Shown here one piece after another: positions 26,030 to 34,987 of a stretch of 64,000 nt of DNA (position 1 is the first letter of the stretch; the number at the start of each line of letters is the position of its first letter). The position numbers were made by a program, and so were the translations under genes. Origin of the DNA: JBBSJZ01 sp041739875 (GTDB taxonomy: Bacteria; Planctomycetota; Planctomycetia; Pirellulales; Pirellulaceae); assembly GCA_041739875.1 (NCBI GenBank), contig JBGSNA010000367.1:33730-97729 (forward strand), written 5' to 3'. Below the pieces are notes generated by a model, which saw only the letters and a program-made list of their open reading frames with translations, ran no database searches and had not been told where the DNA came from.

Positions 26030-26437
26030 ATGAATCCGATCGCTGGGATGACACCGCTGGATGCGTCGATGACGTCATCGAGACTGAATCGTGACCCGAA
26101 ATTGGCCGCGCAAGCCTTAGATGCCAATCATACGTTCGACTTGAGTTCACTCGAAACCGAACTTGGTAGTAGCGGCAAGCCGGAGAGCGTCCCGGAAGGA
26201 AGCCAAGAACTCCAGGAAGCGTTCCAAGACTTTGTCGGACAAACACTGTTTGGCTCCATGCTCGCGTCCATGCGAAAGACTCTCGAAAAGCCTGCCTACA
26301 TGCACGGCGGGCGAGCGGAAGAGATCTTTCAGCAACAGCTGGATCAACACATTGTTGACGACATGACGAAAGCGTCGGCTGATTCGATCGCCGGCCCAAT
26401 GTACGACTTATTCAACCTTCAACGGAGAGCATCTTGA
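26030..26437 (+). CDS. flgJ: FlgJ-like rod-binding protein (no muramidase domain)
   Basis: 135 residues. Residues ~60-130 match the rod-binding N-terminal half of FlgJ (LQEAFQDFVGQTLFGSML, then GGRAEEIFQQQLDQHIVDDM). The C-terminal peptidoglycan hydrolase half of enterobacterial FlgJ is absent, as in many alphaproteobacteria and spirochaetes. It caps rod growth. It overlaps the next gene by TTGA (26434-26437). Confidence 0.85.
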   Translation: MNPIAGMTPLDASMTSSRLNRDPKLAAQALDANHTFDLSSLETELGSSGKPESVPEGSQELQEAFQDFVGQTLFGSMLASMRKTLEKPAYMHGGRAEEIFQQQLDQHIVDDMTKASADSIAGPMYDLFNLQRRAS

Positions 26438-26910
26438 GTCTCGCTTGGTCACGACAGGTAACTTCCTATCTCGACGAGTTGCTCACAGCAACGGAGTCCA
26501 TCGACTTAGTCCTGGATGCGATGCAACTCGCCACGAGAAACGTCCAGCCTGATAAAATCGATGCGTCGACAAAGCAGCTCGCAACATTGATTGAAGAACT
26601 TGCCGAGCTCATTAAGAAGCGTGAAGTCCTTCTCCAGGACGAAGACGCTCCTCAGCGCGGCATGACTTTGGTCGACAAGCTGTTTAGCACCCAGGAGATC
26701 GAAGACGCGAGAATCGCGAAACGGTGCCAGAAAGTCGCTGGGACCGTCGAGACCACTCACACTCGCGCTGTATCGCTGTTCGTTTGCCAATACCACCTCG
26801 CCGCGCTTAGCACGGATCTGGTTCGGTTGCTTTCGGGCGAACGCAACCCGCCGACCTATGCCAAGAAACAAACCCAGCACCGAGGCGGACTGTTCAACGA
26901 AGCCGCCTGA
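26434..26910 (+). CDS. Probable flagellar chaperone, FlgN-like
   Basis: 158 residues, largely helical and coiled-coil in appearance (repeated LATLIEELAELIKKREVLLQ). Assignment as FlgN-like (chaperone for hook-associated proteins) rests mainly on length, helicity and position at the end of the rod/ring operon. The start is TTG at 26434, overlapping the flgJ stop, with a GGAG at 26424-26427. No catalytic motif or membrane segment. Confidence 0.65.
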   Translation: MSLAWSRQVTSYLDELLTATESIDLVLDAMQLATRNVQPDKIDASTKQLATLIEELAELIKKREVLLQDEDAPQRGMTLVDKLFSTQEIEDARIAKRCQKVAGTVETTHTRAVSLFVCQYHLAALSTDLVRLLSGERNPPTYAKKQTQHRGGLFNEAA

Positions 26911-26925
26911 CGCGTCACAATGCAA

Positions 26926-26945
26926 TGGACCATCACGGCGGTCCA
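26926..26945 (+). terminator. Possible stem-loop after the flagellar operon
   Basis: TGGACC at 26926-26931 and GGTCCA at 26940-26945 form perfect 6-base arms with an 8-base loop, 16 bases after the last flagellar stop. No T-run follows, so it is a weak terminator candidate. Confidence 0.3.
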
Positions 26946-27001
26946 GGCGACATCGATGCGAGCGATTGGACTTCGGCGGCTTTCGTGAAATCGAGAATAT
27001 T

Positions 27002-27036
27002 TTGACAAACTGTCATTTTTGACACCTTGTCATTTT
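27002..27036 (+). promoter_or_regulatory. Tandem palindromic operator for the TetR regulator
   Basis: Two perfect 13-base palindromes, TGACA-AAC-TGTCA (27003-27015) and TGACA-CCT-TGTCA (27020-27032), repeat with a 17-base period and share a TTT(T) tail. They lie just before the tetR-like gene. This fits two stacked dimer sites for an autorepressor. Confidence 0.7.
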
Positions 27037-27054
27037 ACTCAGACGCACTATTCT
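27027..27054 (+). promoter_or_regulatory. Sigma70-like promoter inside the operator
   Basis: TTGTCA at 27027-27032 and TATTCT at 27049-27054 with a 16-base spacer. The -35 overlaps the right arm of the second palindrome. Transcription would start at about 27061, the ATG itself, suggesting a leaderless mRNA. Confidence 0.4.
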
Positions 27055-27060
27055 ACGTGC

Positions 27061-27852
27061 ATGGCGACACTTACTCCCAAACAGCGAGAAATCCGCTCGC
27101 GAGAGCGGCTGATTCTGACACACTCGGTCACAATCATCCGCGACGGGGGGCTTGCCGCGTTGAGCATGGACACGATTGCACGGAAAATGCGGTGCACGCG
27201 TGGAACGATCTACAACCATTTTCCCAATAAAGAAGACATCGCCCTCGCGCTTGCCGCGAGGGCCGTGCGACGACGATTGCGGCTCTTCGAATTCGCTGCC
27301 ACCCTCAGCAAACAACCGCGTGAACGCATGGCGGCATTGGGTATTTCTTGCGAAGTCTATGCGGATGACATGTCCGACGATTTCTTCATCGAACAAATGG
27401 TTCGACATGATTTCGTTTGGCCCAAGACATCCGAGGGCCGACGCGATGTCTTGCACGACTGCGAACATAAGTGCATCGTCCAAGTTGGCTTGAGCGTGCA
27501 TGACGCGTTGGCCAGCGGCGACTTGCAACTTCCCCGCGGTGGGTGTGTCGAAGACGTCGTGTTCGGATTGTGGTCATTGGTGTATGGAGGCCTCATTCTT
27601 GAAGCGACAAGTCCTTCGTTAGCCGAGGCCGGAATCACTCACGCCCGTGTCGCAATTCGACGCAACTGCAACGCGCTCCTTGATGGTCTCGGCTGGCAAC
27701 CGCTCTACGATGCCTCGAGCTATTCAAAGTATATCCGACGAATCAAACCCAAACTTGAAACACATGCGAAGGAGATCTTAGCGGACACCTCAGAACAAGC
27801 AGATGTTATCCATGAAAGACATGCGTCATCAGCGGCCGAAGGAAGAACATGA
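27061..27852 (+). CDS. TetR-family transcriptional regulator of the RND efflux operon
   Basis: 263 residues from ATG 27061. A TTG at 27019 is in frame but lies inside the operator, so I reject it. Residues ~15-62 are the TetR DNA-binding domain (GGLAALSMDTIARKMRCTRGTIYNHFPNKEDIALAL, helix-turn-helix plus the usual YxHFxxKEDL). The rest is the ligand-binding helical domain. It lies upstream of, and overlaps by ATGA (27849), the membrane-fusion-protein gene, so it is the first gene of its own target operon. It presumably represses its own operon and is released by a pump substrate. Confidence 0.9.
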   Translation: MATLTPKQREIRSRERLILTHSVTIIRDGGLAALSMDTIARKMRCTRGTIYNHFPNKEDIALALAARAVRRRLRLFEFAATLSKQPRERMAALGISCEVYADDMSDDFFIEQMVRHDFVWPKTSEGRRDVLHDCEHKCIVQVGLSVHDALASGDLQLPRGGCVEDVVFGLWSLVYGGLILEATSPSLAEAGITHARVAIRRNCNALLDGLGWQPLYDASSYSKYIRRIKPKLETHAKEILADTSEQADVIHERHASSAAEGRT

Positions 27853-29219
27853 ACACGTCGACGCTGTTCAAGTCTCGTTCTCTTTATGGAATTGCTCTTG
27901 TGGCCATTCTCTCGACCGCGACGGGAATGGTTTGGCGAACCAGCCGTAGTTTCGATAACCAGAGCGACTCAACGACGAATGAAGACGACTATCGCTTGAC
28001 CGTCCAAACGATCACCGTGGGCATGATCGACGTACCGCAATCCTACTCGCGTTTTAGCGGCATCGTGCAAGCGCGCCGCGAGAGTCAACTGGGCTTTCGT
28101 CGAATCGGCCGCGTTGTGGAACTTAGTGCGAGCGAGGGCGATGAGATTGCAAGTGGCACCATCATCGGTCGACTTGACACGGCAGACCTTTTGGCGGATC
28201 GCGCTCGTTTAGAAGCTGAATTGCGCTCCGCCGCGGCGAGATTGCGTGAGCTTGATAACGGCCCGCGAGCGCAAACGATAGCAGCCGCAGCGTCGGAAGT
28301 CACGAGACTCAAAGCGATCGCGGCTGGCGAGAAACTTCGCTATCAACGACAAGTTTCATTGAATCAAAGCAGCGCGGGTACGCAACAGGAACTTGATGAC
28401 TCCAAGTTTTCGCTGGACCGGGCAATGGCTGAACTCGAATCCGCGACGCACCGACATGACGAACTGCTCGAGGGCACTCGTGAAGAACAACTCGACGCTG
28501 CGACAGCAAATTTAGCAGTGATCCAATCTCAAATCGATCGACTCGATGTCGACCTAGCCGACAGTCTTGTTGTGGCGCCGTATGATGGCACGATCGCCAT
28601 GCGAAGGATCGACGAAGGAACTATTGTCTCGGCAGGACAAGTTGCTTTCGATTTTCTTGACACAACGTCGCTCGAAGTTCGATTTGGGATTCCGGCAACC
28701 TGGACAATCAATTTAGCAATTGGCCAAACGTTTCAAGTCGAAATGGATGGTGACGCGATCGGTCCCAGCGTCTCTGCGAGCCTGATTCGACTTCATCCCC
28801 AGGTCGATTCCATCACACGCAACCGTAGTGTGGACGTGCAACTTGAACCCAATCAGGATGTTGTCATTGGCCAAGTGGTCACGCTTCGAATGAAGCAACC
28901 AGAGACAGACAACGACGGCTATTGGATTCCGACCTCCGCCCTTGCGAAGGGCTCGCGTGGTTTGTGGTCCGTTTATGCGATGGCAAGCACCCAGCGGAGC
29001 CAAATTACGGAATTGCCACAAACACAGCAGCCCACGCTATTGGATGCGTTTCGAATCGAACGTCGCGACATCCAAATCGAACGGACGGACGGTGACTTGA
29101 CGAAAGTATCCGGGATGATTCGACCGGGAGATCGTATCGTGAGTGATGGAGTCCACCGGGTGAGCCCAGGAGTTCTTGTTCGCATAGCGATGCATTCCAA
29201 GCTGGACGCGTGTCAATGA
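27849..29219 (+). CDS. RND efflux periplasmic adaptor (membrane fusion protein, HlyD/AcrA family)
   Basis: 456 residues. N-terminal membrane anchor or signal (LYGIALVAILSTATGMVW) with no lipobox. It has a lipoyl/barrel-sandwich part (GFRRIGRVVELSASEGDEIASGTIIGRLD), a long coiled-coil hairpin (~115-225), the second lipoyl half (VVAPYDGTIAMRRIDEGTIVSAGQ) and beta-barrel and membrane-proximal domains. It links the inner-membrane pump to an outer-membrane channel; no outer-membrane factor gene is present here. Upstream and downstream overlaps (ATGA) make a tight operon. Confidence 0.92.
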   Translation: MNTSTLFKSRSLYGIALVAILSTATGMVWRTSRSFDNQSDSTTNEDDYRLTVQTITVGMIDVPQSYSRFSGIVQARRESQLGFRRIGRVVELSASEGDEIASGTIIGRLDTADLLADRARLEAELRSAAARLRELDNGPRAQTIAAAASEVTRLKAIAAGEKLRYQRQVSLNQSSAGTQQELDDSKFSLDRAMAELESATHRHDELLEGTREEQLDAATANLAVIQSQIDRLDVDLADSLVVAPYDGTIAMRRIDEGTIVSAGQVAFDFLDTTSLEVRFGIPATWTINLAIGQTFQVEMDGDAIGPSVSASLIRLHPQVDSITRNRSVDVQLEPNQDVVIGQVVTLRMKQPETDNDGYWIPTSALAKGSRGLWSVYAMASTQRSQITELPQTQQPTLLDAFRIERRDIQIERTDGDLTKVSGMIRPGDRIVSDGVHRVSPGVLVRIAMHSKLDACQ

Positions 29220-32200
29220 ACACGCCCATCACTAACGAACGAAACAACCTTGCCGCGAAACCCCGTAGCTTTTTTGACGCCATCGTGCTGCGGTTCTATA
29301 CCGACACGCGTTTAATCGTCCTGGTGGTCGCGCTCATCACGGTCGCTGGGTTGAGTAGCATCGTCGTTCTACCGCGAATGGAGGATCCGGTACTTTCGAA
29401 ACGTGTTGCGATGATCAACACGCGCTTACCGGGTGCCGACGCGACGCGAGTCGAGGCGCTTGTTACAAGTAAAATCGAAGATGTCTTGCGAGATATTGAA
29501 GAAGTCAAAGAGACGCAATCGACCAGCAAAATCGGACTCAGCACGATCACTATCGAGCTGCGTGACGACATTGCCGACACCGATCCGGTTTGGTCGCGAG
29601 TACGAAGCCGACTCGACGATGTACTGCCTCAATTGCCTGGTGCAGCGACACGTCCGGAGTTTGATGAACTTGAGGCCCGAGCGTACGCCTTGATCTTCGG
29701 ATTGACTTGGAAAAGCGAGTCACCAACCGATTGGCGAGTCTTGAGACGACTGGCAATTGAACTGCAAGACCAATTGCTAAACATCGCTGGAACGGACACG
29801 GTGGATCGATTTGCGGATCCCGGCGAAGAGATCGAAGTCACCCTGGACCCAGCGAGAATGTCAGGTCTTGGAATCAATCCGCGAGACATTTCCGAGCGTT
29901 TGGCAGCGCACGACGCCCGCCGCTCCGCAGGCTTGTTGCGATCGGAGTCGGCGAGCTTTCCCATCGAAGTTGGCAACCAATTCGACTCGATCGAGAGCGT
30001 CGGTGAAATTCCGATTCGAGAAGACCAAGCCTCGTTCGTGCGGTTGAAGGATGTGGCTCAAATTCGACTCGGCATTCCGCAGCCACCGACGCGTGCGGCG
30101 AAATTGTCCGGCGAGGATGCTGTCGTACTTGGCTGTATGGTCCAGCCCAACTATCGAATCGACCGTTGGACAAAAACTGCCGAAAACAAGATCGCCAATT
30201 TCATCACCCAGCTTCCTGCGGGGATCGGCGTCCGAACTGTCCTCAAACAATCGGAATATGTCGATGCACGTCTCGGCTCACTGATTTCGAACTTGCTCAT
30301 GGGTGCGACGGCGGTGTCGCTCGTCATTTTTGCATTGATGGGTTGGCGTAGCGCCTTGATCGTTACCCTCACGCTTCCGCTTTCTGGTTTCATTGTGCTG
30401 TTCGCTCTACACGTGTGTGGGATTCCCATTCACCAAATGTCGATTACCGGCTTGATCATTGCACTCGGGTTGTTGATCGACAACGCGATTGTCGTCGTCG
30501 ACGAAATCCACCGACGACTGAGCGTTGCAAGCTCCGCTGCCCAAGCCTTGACGGAAACGGTACACCATCTTGCGGTCCCGCTATTCGGTTCTACGTTAAC
30601 CACCGCGCTCGCATTTGCCCCGATCGCGTTCATGCCCGGCCCTGCCGGTGAGTTTGTTGGCGCGATTGCAATTAGCGTCATCCTTGCGATCACCGCATCA
30701 CTCTTACTCTCCCTGACAGTCACAGCGTCGCTTGCAGCAAGAATGCTTGCGAGAACGCCAGGCCCACATCCTGTCGTTCTTCACGAAGCCAAACAACGCG
30801 ATTGGATTCTTACCGTCTATCGACGTTTCCTGGTTACAACCGTTGGAACCCCATCGATTGGTGCCAGCCTTTCTTTAGTTGCTCCCATCGCCGGATTCAT
30901 TGCGTTCTCACAATTGAGCGAACAGTTCTTTCCGCCTTCCGGCAGAAACCAGTTCTACGTAACCGTCGAGTTACCACCGACAGGCTCACTTGCGGAGACG
31001 ATTCGCACAAGCGAACAGGTCGACGAGATCACGAAAGAAATGGGCATTGCCAATGCTGATTGGTTCTATGGTGAGAGTGCTCCACAGTTTTATTACAACG
31101 TGGTTGCCGACCAGAGAGGTGCTGCGAACTATGCACAAGGCTTGGTAACGATTGCGAAAGGCACTGACCCGATATCAACCATCACTGAGATGCAAAAAAG
31201 ACTCGACCATCGAGTCACGAACGCTCGCACGCTCGTCCGTCAACTGGAACAAGGCCCACCGTTTGGAGCGCCGATCGAGGTGCGATTGTTTGGTCCTGAT
31301 CTCGATATGCTACAAGAACTTGGTGATGAGGTAAGCCAAATCTTGTCATCGATTCCTGAAGTGACTCTGTGCAAGTCGGAATTATCTGAGCCGCTTCCGC
31401 AATTGGTGTTTTCCGTCGACGCAGCGTCCGCGAGATTAGCTAAATTGAATCCCACGGGTATCGCAGACGACTTATTCACGACACTCGAAGGAAACGTTGG
31501 CGGATTGGTTCTCCAGGATAACGAAGAACTACCTGTCGTCGTTCGCGTGAAGTCAAGCGATCGAGCGGATCTCAATCGTATCTTGAGCATGGACCTGATC
31601 GTTGACGCCAATGGACAACCGGGGCGCGTACCGCTCGCGTCGCTCGCGAAGCTTTCGGTCCAAAGTAAGATGGCGACGATTCCGCGATTGAATCGAGAAA
31701 GAATGAACGAAGTCGCGGCTTTCTTGATCCCCGGCGTATTGCCGAGCCTAGTCGAAAACGAGTTTGTCAAACGACTCGACGCGAGCCAATTTGAGCTGCC
31801 TGCTGGCTACCGACTAGAGTATGGCGGCGAGAGTTCGAAACGAAACGACGCCGTCGGCAATCTGCTTTCAACTGTGGGCGTTCTCGCGGTCTGTATGGCT
31901 GCAACGCTCGTCTTGTCGTTTGGCTCGTTCCGATTGGCAAGCTTGATCGGCTTAGTCGCTGTACTATCAATCGGCTTGGGGCTGCTTGCCTTGTGGATCG
32001 CGGGCTATCCATTCGGTTTCATGGCAATCATCGGAACGATGGGATTAATCGGTGTCGCGATCAACGATTCAATTGTCGTACTCGCAGCAATTCAAGCGAA
32101 CAAACAAGCCGCTGCGGGCAACCTCATCGCGATCATTGACGAAGTCATAGAAAGTTCCCGCCATGTCTTGGCGACAACACTTACCACAGTCGCCGGATTT

Positions 32201-32344
32201 GCACCGTTGATCCTCGACGGAGGCAATTTCTGGCCACCGATGGCCGTCTGCATCGCCGGCGGCGTCATCGGTGCTACGTTTCTAGCACTAGTTTTAATGC
32301 CAGCGATGTACTATCAGCTGTTTCGCTCCTCTCAACCTGCGTAA
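29216..32344 (+). CDS. RND family efflux pump, inner-membrane permease
   Basis: 1042 residues from ATG 29216, which overlaps the adaptor stop as ATGA; a GTG two codons upstream is also possible. Twelve transmembrane helices in the RND pattern are expected: one near residue 33, a cluster at ~355-520, and a second set after ~870. Conserved parts include GLIIALGLLIDNAIVVVDE in TM4 (proton-relay Asp) and the periplasmic porter domain in between. It belongs to the AcrB/HAE1-like or CusA-like superfamily; the substrate is unknown. Drug or organic export is more likely than metal, since no Met-rich clusters were seen. Confidence 0.93.
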   Translation: MNTPITNERNNLAAKPRSFFDAIVLRFYTDTRLIVLVVALITVAGLSSIVVLPRMEDPVLSKRVAMINTRLPGADATRVEALVTSKIEDVLRDIEEVKETQSTSKIGLSTITIELRDDIADTDPVWSRVRSRLDDVLPQLPGAATRPEFDELEARAYALIFGLTWKSESPTDWRVLRRLAIELQDQLLNIAGTDTVDRFADPGEEIEVTLDPARMSGLGINPRDISERLAAHDARRSAGLLRSESASFPIEVGNQFDSIESVGEIPIREDQASFVRLKDVAQIRLGIPQPPTRAAKLSGEDAVVLGCMVQPNYRIDRWTKTAENKIANFITQLPAGIGVRTVLKQSEYVDARLGSLISNLLMGATAVSLVIFALMGWRSALIVTLTLPLSGFIVLFALHVCGIPIHQMSITGLIIALGLLIDNAIVVVDEIHRRLSVASSAAQALTETVHHLAVPLFGSTLTTALAFAPIAFMPGPAGEFVGAIAISVILAITASLLLSLTVTASLAARMLARTPGPHPVVLHEAKQRDWILTVYRRFLVTTVGTPSIGASLSLVAPIAGFIAFSQLSEQFFPPSGRNQFYVTVELPPTGSLAETIRTSEQVDEITKEMGIANADWFYGESAPQFYYNVVADQRGAANYAQGLVTIAKGTDPISTITEMQKRLDHRVTNARTLVRQLEQGPPFGAPIEVRLFGPDLDMLQELGDEVSQILSSIPEVTLCKSELSEPLPQLVFSVDAASARLAKLNPTGIADDLFTTLEGNVGGLVLQDNEELPVVVRVKSSDRADLNRILSMDLIVDANGQPGRVPLASLAKLSVQSKMATIPRLNRERMNEVAAFLIPGVLPSLVENEFVKRLDASQFELPAGYRLEYGGESSKRNDAVGNLLSTVGVLAVCMAATLVLSFGSFRLASLIGLVAVLSIGLGLLALWIAGYPFGFMAIIGTMGLIGVAINDSIVVLAAIQANKQAAAGNLIAIIDEVIESSRHVLATTLTTVAGFAPLILDGGNFWPPMAVCIAGGVIGATFLALVLMPAMYYQLFRSSQPA

Positions 32345-32364
32345 CGTCTTGGTGATTGATCGAC

Positions 32365-32856
32365 CTAGATCAGCACGGGCTTGCCAAGGGCACGGCGAAC
32401 GGGGACGAACTGTCCGACATGCATCATGCGGTGTGTCGTAATCAGTACGAACATCGCCCCCACGGTCGGACACCACGACATGAATTCCTCAGGCGCGGGT
32501 TCATCCAAACGTGCATCGGAAATCTGGTCGAGTGCCGCTACGCTCGCCGCTTGCACTTTGTCGAGCAGTTCCATGTACTCATCCTTGGTGCAAAACTTGG
32601 TCGGGTCGTCGCTCGTCGCGCTCGCCTTGGAATGCTGGTCGGCGAATCCATCAGGCAGCGATGCCGAAGCGCCTGGAACGACGGATTCGAGTAGATGGCA
32701 TTCGGACGCTATCAAATGGCCCAGCTGCCATGCGACATGATTGCAACCTTGACCTGGACGAGACATCAATTCCGCGTCTGTGAGATCGCTGACATAACTC
32801 TTGAGCACCATCGTGCTTGTCGCGTGATTCGTTTTCAGAACATCTTGGGCCTTCAT
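32365..32856 (-). CDS. DinB-like domain protein
   Basis: 163 residues forming a four-helix bundle of the DinB/YfiT superfamily. Putative metal ligands are the histidine in NHVAWQLGHL (~40-49) and the pair in THRMMHVGQ (~143-151). These small metal-dependent enzymes often act as thiol-dependent transferases or hydrolases; the substrate is not known. It stands alone, facing the RND permease gene tail to tail with a 20-base gap. Confidence 0.85.
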   Translation of the reverse strand: MKAQDVLKTNHATSTMVLKSYVSDLTDAELMSRPGQGCNHVAWQLGHLIASECHLLESVVPGASASLPDGFADQHSKASATSDDPTKFCTKDEYMELLDKVQAASVAALDQISDARLDEPAPEEFMSWCPTVGAMFVLITTHRMMHVGQFVPVRRALGKPVLI

Positions 32857-33046
32857 CGGATCTTCACCTTTGCCTGGGGTTTCTTGCGTGATCGAGTTTC
32901 ACGGTAATTCAATACGGATTGTGATCTTGCCCTGTTCCCCGCCGTTTCGGTATCCCCCAAGACGCAAGTAAATCAAATGAGCACTTTTGCATTGAGTTTG
33001 CGAATATTCGCAGCATCACATTCTCACTTTTGGAGCGATGGTCTAC

Positions 33047-34987
33047 ATGCCGAACGCTCGCCGAACCCAAACGACCATAGAGCCCAAGCAAACTGTCTGG
33101 ATGAATCTCGGTTCACAACAGTGGCAGGTATTCGTTGCTATCGCTACGGTCACCGTCATGGCTACGCATGTCGTGATCGAAAAATCCAATGCGGCACCGC
33201 CGCCATCGATCGCCTCCGAACGAGGCGAGGCAACTCCAGCATCGATCGACTTGCTGTTATCGGAAAACCGACTGAGCGAGGCGAACGAATGGCTAAGAAG
33301 TGTCAATGAGCAGACTTCGAGCGTGGATTGGACACGCACGATGGCAACACTTGCGAGTCGTTACCAACAACAGAACGACATTGCTTCAACGGCCGAGTTC
33401 TATGCTCGCGCCGTGCTGGCGTCGGAAAACCCGATCGCGTCTGCTATTCCCACTGATAAAAAATGCTTACTCCGGCTTGCCACTGCGACAGCCATGCTCA
33501 AGACTCGTCGCGCCGACGCCGCGCTTGGTACGCTGACTTGGAACCTAGACAACGACGACAATCCGGAGCGAGTTGCTGCGGCCGCACGGATGTTGCTTCA
33601 GGTTGGCTCACAATCGCTCGCATCGAATCAACTGAACACCGCTACAGCAGCCTACACTTCCGCCCTACCAAAACTCTCGGGTGATGAAGCGGCGGCAGCC
33701 GAACTCGGTCTTGCTTGGGCGATCGCACTACGACGCGACCAACCGGAAGCTGCAGCTGAAGCGCTTGAAGCTTTTTCGAAGAGATATCCACAGCATCCTG
33801 ACGCTCCGCGAGCGCTGCGTGCTTGTGCGAGTTGTTTGCAACAAGCCGAACGTCACACGGATGCGGATGCGAAATTGGCTGAACTCCTGGAGACTTGGCC
33901 GGCAAGCCAATCAACGATCGACGTTGTGACCAGTCATCTTGTTGAACAGACGCAAGGTCAAAAAGGTGTCGAGCATTCAACAACTCCCAGCTTTATCGAA
34001 GACTGGATCGTTGCGCAAATGCAAAGCGAGGATCAATCTCGCTTGACGGATCGAATGTACTCTTGCGTGCTTTCGTCGGAAACCGCTGCCAACGACCCTC
34101 ACTTTTGGCAAACAGCGGCCTCGCGACTCGCCAGCTCAGATACCACGGGCCAAGTCACAGCCGACACACTCGAACGAATGAGTCAATCGGAGCAAAGCAG
34201 CGATGCCGAGCACCTCGCGATGATGTTGATTTCGCCGGCAGCGACGGTAAACGTTACCGCCTCAGCTCGCGAGGCTGCGTGTCGCTGGGCGGGACGAACA
34301 CAGCGATGGTCCATGCTCGCCTTGGCGACCGAACAAGAGACGCCTAGCCAAACAAGCGAGTCAAGAACCATCGGAGTCGAACGCTTGTTTGCGGAGGGCT
34401 TGATGCAAGTGGGGCGTCCAATGGATGCGAGAGTCTGGTGGGAGCACGTCGTCGATACGCTCGGCGCAAGCGACTTTCCGACACTGCTTCGCTGCGCCGA
34501 AACTGCAGTCGCACACGCCCCCATTGATGAAGCTTCCGCAAGATTGGATCAAGTGAAAGCGGTAGCCGGTGACGATCGCTTCCGTGAAACACTGCTTCAA
34601 ATTCTGTCCGCTGAATTATCCATACGCCAGCTCAACTTTGATCAAGCACGGTCACAACTCGAGGGCGTCGTACGATCCCCAGGCGAAGTAGGGACGCTTC
34701 GTCCTCGCGCCCAATGGCTGATCGGCGAAACGTTCTACATGCAGCAACGGTTTGCCGAGGCGGTTGAAGCTTACCGAACGGTTGAAGGTTTCGATCCCCA
34801 TAGCACTTGGGTTGCTGCATCGTTGGTTCAAGCGGGGAAATCGTTTGAACAATTGGGGCGGACACGCGATGCCGCAGTTTGCTATTCGACATTGTTGGCA
34901 CGCCACGCTGACAGCGCACTCGCCCAAGACGCACGGCGTCGACTGGCCGCACTCTCCCCGACAGAGGAGTCAACGATTCGCCGATGA
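33047..34987 (+). CDS. Membrane-anchored TPR-repeat protein
   Basis: 646 residues from ATG 33047, chosen because GGAG at 33032-33035 is correctly spaced from it and only 2 bases from the in-frame ATG 33038. The N-terminus has one hydrophobic segment (VFVAIATVTVMATHVVI, ~20-40), then a helical solenoid of TPR-like repeats to the end. It is the first gene of a TPR-ExbB-ExbD-toroid operon and overlaps the ExbB-like gene by ATGA (34984-34987). Probably a periplasmic scaffold for the proton-channel complex. Confidence 0.8.
   Translation: MPNARRTQTTIEPKQTVWMNLGSQQWQVFVAIATVTVMATHVVIEKSNAAPPPSIASERGEATPASIDLLLSENRLSEANEWLRSVNEQTSSVDWTRTMATLASRYQQQNDIASTAEFYARAVLASENPIASAIPTDKKCLLRLATATAMLKTRRADAALGTLTWNLDNDDNPERVAAAARMLLQVGSQSLASNQLNTATAAYTSALPKLSGDEAAAAELGLAWAIALRRDQPEAAAEALEAFSKRYPQHPDAPRALRACASCLQQAERHTDADAKLAELLETWPASQSTIDVVTSHLVEQTQGQKGVEHSTTPSFIEDWIVAQMQSEDQSRLTDRMYSCVLSSETAANDPHFWQTAASRLASSDTTGQVTADTLERMSQSEQSSDAEHLAMMLISPAATVNVTASAREAACRWAGRTQRWSMLALATEQETPSQTSESRTIGVERLFAEGLMQVGRPMDARVWWEHVVDTLGASDFPTLLRCAETAVAHAPIDEASARLDQVKAVAGDDRFRETLLQILSAELSIRQLNFDQARSQLEGVVRSPGEVGTLRPRAQWLIGETFYMQQRFAEAVEAYRTVEGFDPHSTWVAASLVQAGKSFEQLGRTRDAAVCYSTLLARHADSALAQDARRRLAALSPTEESTIRR

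Noticed and set aside
27019..27060. TTG 27019 as the TetR start
   Set aside because: The extra residues are encoded by the operator palindrome and the family N-terminus begins at ATG 27061.
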